A DNA stretch of 64,000 nt from HK1 sp965202875 (GTDB lineage Bacteria; Pseudomonadota; Gammaproteobacteria; HK1): positions 2,790,001-2,854,000 of the forward strand of contig OZ241870.1 of the NCBI GenBank assembly GCA_965202875.1, in the 5' to 3' direction. Shown in pieces: positions 61,425-64,000 of this stretch. Each line of letters begins with the position of its first letter. Within the stretch, counting starts at the first letter, position 1. The notes beneath the pieces are model-generated. The model did not search any database and had not been told where the DNA came from. It was given only the letters and a program-made list of their open reading frames with translations. The position numbers and the translations under genes are program-made.

Positions 61425-61553
61425 GTCAAGGACTCCCGGCATCTTCGGCATGACGGCGGATCCCATACGCCGGGAACCGGGAACCGTGCCAAGGCCGGCG
61501 CATCTCCATGCGGCAATTCTCCGCTCCTCACCCAAGGCCGAAACGGGCTGTCG

Positions 61554-61766
61554 TCACCGGAGCTTGCGAAATTCTTCGATGGTCAGCTTCGCATCCCGCA
61601 CGATACCACCCATGGTGATGGCATTGATCGGATTGTGCCGGGGAATGGTGAGAATGCGAACACCATCCGACATCACGGTGTGTTTTCCTTGGCGAATGAT
61701 TCGGAAGCCCGATCTTTCCAACGCTCGGACGGCCCGTTGATGACTGATTCCAGGCAGCTTCGGCAT
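61554..61766 (-). CDS. hicA: HicA-type mRNA interferase toxin
   Basis: A 70-residue protein: LPGISHQRAVRALERSGF then RIIRQGKHTVMSDG with the catalytic His of the HicA double-stranded-RNA-binding-like fold, and TIPRHNPINAITMGGIVRDA. It lies 2 bp after hicB on the same strand. The order antitoxin then toxin is a known HicBA arrangement. Confidence 0.9.
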   Translation of the reverse strand: MPKLPGISHQRAVRALERSGFRIIRQGKHTVMSDGVRILTIPRHNPINAITMGGIVRDAKLTIEEFRKLR

Positions 61767-61768
61767 CG

Positions 61769-61975
61769 TTACACCACGACGTCCACTTCTCGTACTTCGA
61801 CATCGGGGGTATCCCGAAACAGCGCATCGACTGCGGCGAGATACTCTCGAATGGCGTCCCGGATGTTTTCCAACGCCTCCGATTCGGTGGCCCCCTGTGA
61901 CCAGCAACCCGGCAAGCCGGGGCAGGAGACACCGTATCCTTCTTCGGATTTGTGAAGAACGATCTTGTATCGCAT
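61769..61975 (-). CDS. hicB: HicB-type antitoxin
   Basis: A 68-residue protein: YKIVLHKSEEGYGVSCPGLP then GCWSQGATESEALENIRDAI is the HicB partial RNase H fold. It is short and lacks a C-terminal DNA-binding domain. ATG 61975 follows aaggagag. Confidence 0.9.
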   Translation of the reverse strand: MRYKIVLHKSEEGYGVSCPGLPGCWSQGATESEALENIRDAIREYLAAVDALFRDTPDVEVREVDVVV

Positions 61976-62043
61976 TACTCTCTCCTTGTAGAGATTATTT
62001 TCATCGTTCGATATTTGATTGAATATAAATCGCAAGCTCTCCG

Positions 62044-63312
62044 TCAATAGGAAAAATCAAGAAATTGATTTATGGAATCTCTCAACCCATGTCGGAAAAG
62101 ATGCGGATTATTGAGCGCATTCATCGCATTGATGTGTGGCTTCCAGTTCCGATGTGAGATCAACTCCTGGCGTGTACCATGCGCCAAAGCGTTGCGGATG
62201 ATCTTCAGTGTCCACCAAGCCCTTTTTCGCTCCACCGAGTGCATATTCTTGTCCAGTTCCTTTTCAAACGCAATAGCTGCATCCTCACGTTCCTTGAATT
62301 CGATCGCAGATGCTCCGCGCTCTTCGCATACACGAGTGATGCACGCCTCCAACCCGAATATCGCCGCACGGACGAAATCGCCTCTCTTGAGGTACTGGTG
62401 CGCCAGCTCCCGTTCCTGTTCCGCCAAGTTCTCCTTCTTCACCCACTGCAATCGCTCGGCCAGCCGGCGCCGGAACAGGTGGGATGCGCCGGCCAACTGA
62501 CCATCGAGCACCGGAAGGAAGGCGTCGATCGACCGTGCGGCGTCCCGTACATTGGAGGTACGTTCATAGAACGCTGCATCCTTGAGACAGTTGGCCGTGT
62601 CTTCCGGCATGCCGTCATCGATCAGGAGCTTCGCAAATACGCCGTAGTCGCCCGTGGCGTCGAACCGGTCCAGCGCATCCATCCAGCGCCTCACTCGGAC
62701 CAGACCGTCGAGTTTGAGCACAGGGGTGATGCCATCGGACTTCATCTCGAATGCGCCGTACCACAGATCGCGAACGAGCAGGTTGCGGACGCGCTCCAAC
62801 ATGAACGCGGAGAGAAATCCGACCATGCCGAGATGTCGGAATCCGTGGGTCAGGTCGAAGCTGACGCTACCTTTCTTCGGCGCGGCGTCCGCGATGGCGT
62901 CCAGGATTTGATATTGTTCGTCCGCATCCTGTCCGAACGGGATGAGTCGTGGACGAACGTCACAGCCAACCGCTCGTTTCATGAGCGGCGCCACATCATC
63001 GAGCAAAGGTTGCGTGACGGCTCCATCGTCTTCGGCTTCGAACAACCGCAGGCGCGCATCCTCGTCGTCGTCTCCCTCCGCCAAGTGCTCGACCAGCACG
63101 CCCCACTGGCTGCTGCACGTGCCGAGGATGACGGTGACGTCGGGTTTGAGATGTCGCGACAGCGCCAAGCCCAGGAACGCGGTCCGATCTTCCGTTCCGT
63201 CAGGAAACCGGTAGACCGTCTCCTCATATCTTCCTCCCGCGCTTTCCTTGCTCTTCCGGTTTCTGCCGCTCTGGCGTCTGCCGCCGAGGATGGTTACGAG
63301 TGTGTGGCTCAT
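62044..63312 (-). CDS. csx2: CRISPR-associated CARF-HEPN ribonuclease, Csx2 (TIGR02221) type
   Basis: A 422-residue protein. The N-terminal CARF domain has the SFDLTHGFRHLGMV box (residues 151-164) of the DxTHG/Csx2 family, which binds cyclic oligoadenylate. The C-terminal HEPN domain has the catalytic R-x4-H motif RNALAH (Arg373, His378) in LKIIRNALAHGTRQE. In type III systems such proteins cut RNA when Cas10 makes the signal. Both sites look intact although no cas10 is visible. Confidence 0.9.
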   Translation of the reverse strand: MSHTLVTILGGRRQSGRNRKSKESAGGRYEETVYRFPDGTEDRTAFLGLALSRHLKPDVTVILGTCSSQWGVLVEHLAEGDDDEDARLRLFEAEDDGAVTQPLLDDVAPLMKRAVGCDVRPRLIPFGQDADEQYQILDAIADAAPKKGSVSFDLTHGFRHLGMVGFLSAFMLERVRNLLVRDLWYGAFEMKSDGITPVLKLDGLVRVRRWMDALDRFDATGDYGVFAKLLIDDGMPEDTANCLKDAAFYERTSNVRDAARSIDAFLPVLDGQLAGASHLFRRRLAERLQWVKKENLAEQERELAHQYLKRGDFVRAAIFGLEACITRVCEERGASAIEFKEREDAAIAFEKELDKNMHSVERKRAWWTLKIIRNALAHGTRQELISHRNWKPHINAMNALNNPHLFRHGLRDSINQFLDFSY

Positions 63313-63370
63313 GTGGGGGGTGGCTCCAAGTCGTCAGACTGACGCGACATTCACTCGCCAGTTCGTGATT

Positions 63371-64000
63371 TCAGGGATTTTCCGGCAGCACCGTCGGAAG
63401 TTGCGAGGGCTCGTGTTTCAGGCCGGCGTCGGCCGCCAGGACCCGCAGAACGGGCAGGAAGCGTTCCCGCGTCCATGAACCCACTCGCCGCCAGTCCGCG
63501 GCGCCCACCGGGCGATACCCGTGCGCCAGTATCGAGCCGTTGCGCAAGTCGAGCAGGTCGCGGAGCTCCCGTCCGTGTTCGGCGATGAACACTTGGGCAG
63601 GTCCCGACAGGCGCTGTTCCACGACCCGCCATGACTGCCAAAGCCCGAGCTTGATCTTGCCGTCGCGGCCCGGGGTGACCTCGGCGTCCGGCGGCAGCAG
63701 ATCCCGGGGGAAATCCGCGGTGTCGGCATCGAGCACCGTCCGTAACTGCCACTGTGCCGTCCACTCCATCAGTCGGTACCAGCGCGCCACCGCATCGTCG
63801 AAGCGGCCCTGGGCCGCGCGGCGTTCCGCGTTCAGCCAGAGATCGAAGAGGCGTGCGGGTTCGCGTCTCACGTCGTTCTCGTTCTCCTTCGCCAGTAACC
63901 GTAGCGCAGGCAGCATCTGTGGAAAGCGCGGGGCAACCCGGCCGGCATAGGTGTCGATCAGTGCGAGCGCGCCGCCATGGTCGAAGTCGTCCCAACGGGC
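63371..64000 (-). CDS. CRISPR-associated CARF-family protein (TIGR02710-like), 3' part
   Basis: The frame is open to the right edge of the window. Visible are RWDDFDHGGALALIDTYAGR, LFDLWLNAERRAAQGRFDDA then VARWYRLMEWTAQWQL, and LRNGSILAHGYRPV, all typical of the C-terminal helical domain of TIGR02710 proteins. SILAHG resembles a weak R-x4-6-H HEPN-like box. The CARF domain would lie right of the window. A second signal-responsive effector beside Csx2. Confidence 0.75.
   Translation of the reverse strand, partial: ARWDDFDHGGALALIDTYAGRVAPRFPQMLPALRLLAKENENDVRREPARLFDLWLNAERRAAQGRFDDAVARWYRLMEWTAQWQLRTVLDADTADFPRDLLPPDAEVTPGRDGKIKLGLWQSWRVVEQRLSGPAQVFIAEHGRELRDLLDLRNGSILAHGYRPVGAADWRRVGSWTRERFLPVLRVLAADAGLKHEPSQLPTVLPENP

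Overview
The window is high-GC (coding third positions mostly G or C) and looks like the accessory genome of a proteobacterium. Short palindromic repeats around gtcattcccgcgaaagcggg, an EntD/Sfp-type phosphopantetheinyl transferase and a GltD remnant fit that, but no rRNA, tRNA or housekeeping gene fixes the taxon. It is best described as a defence island rebuilt by insertion sequences.

Layout. 1-12.9 kb: 3' part of a DISARM-type SNF2 helicase (drmD), an ATPase-PIN gene pair, the DISARM class 1 methylase (drmMI) and a coupled GNAT-PIN/ASCH pair. 12.9-16.2 kb: three coupled genes (conserved hypothetical with a frameshift, KGGVGR-type MinD-like ATPase, P-loop NTPase). 16.3-17.4 kb: a protein with the helical domain of 5-hmdU DNA kinases / alpha-glutamyl-putrescinyl-thymine pyrophosphorylases. 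It converges on a MazG-like gene split in two. 18.3-37.4 kb: a 19.1-kb composite transposon bounded by two direct copies of one IS4-family element (a third copy lies inside, inverted). It is inserted in the MazG-like gene; removing it and one 9-bp target duplicate restores the frame exactly. Its cargo is a tyrosine recombinase, a ribbon-helix-helix protein and a series of secreted MORN, FGE-like and small exported proteins separated by related intergenic repeats, plus a 2.3-kb inverted-repeat element carrying a group II intron.

37.4-40.7 kb (minus strand): one tightly overlapping operon, namely unknown ORF, XRE regulator, ImmA/IrrE metallopeptidase fused to a chagasin-like cysteine-protease inhibitor, papain-like protease, thymidylate-synthase-like protein, and the start of the MazG-like gene. 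Rejoined across the transposon, this operon faces the hypermodification-type gene at 16.3 kb. The set (TS-like, MazG-like, hmdU-kinase-helical protein, protease with fused inhibitor) is the strongest candidate here for an undescribed nucleotide or base-modification defence system.

40.9-52.5 kb: phosphopantetheinyl transferase, Phd/VapC toxin-antitoxin, a small protein plus PIN-like protein, then drmA and drmB. After these come a gltD fragment fused to a second, truncated drmD copy, nearly identical over about 590 bp to the left edge of the window. The DISARM genes are therefore spread over 50 kb and bounded by direct repeats. 52.5-53.4 kb: decayed ISNCY-type transposase.

53.5-64 kb: a 45-repeat CRISPR array, cas2 and cas1, a coiled-coil membrane protein, a large zinc-ribbon/glycine-rich membrane protein, a second cas2, a truncated cmr1, HicBA, a Csx2-type CARF-HEPN RNase and part of a second CARF-family protein. 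This is a type III-B adaptation and signalling neighbourhood; no effector-complex genes beyond the cmr1 fragment lie in the window.
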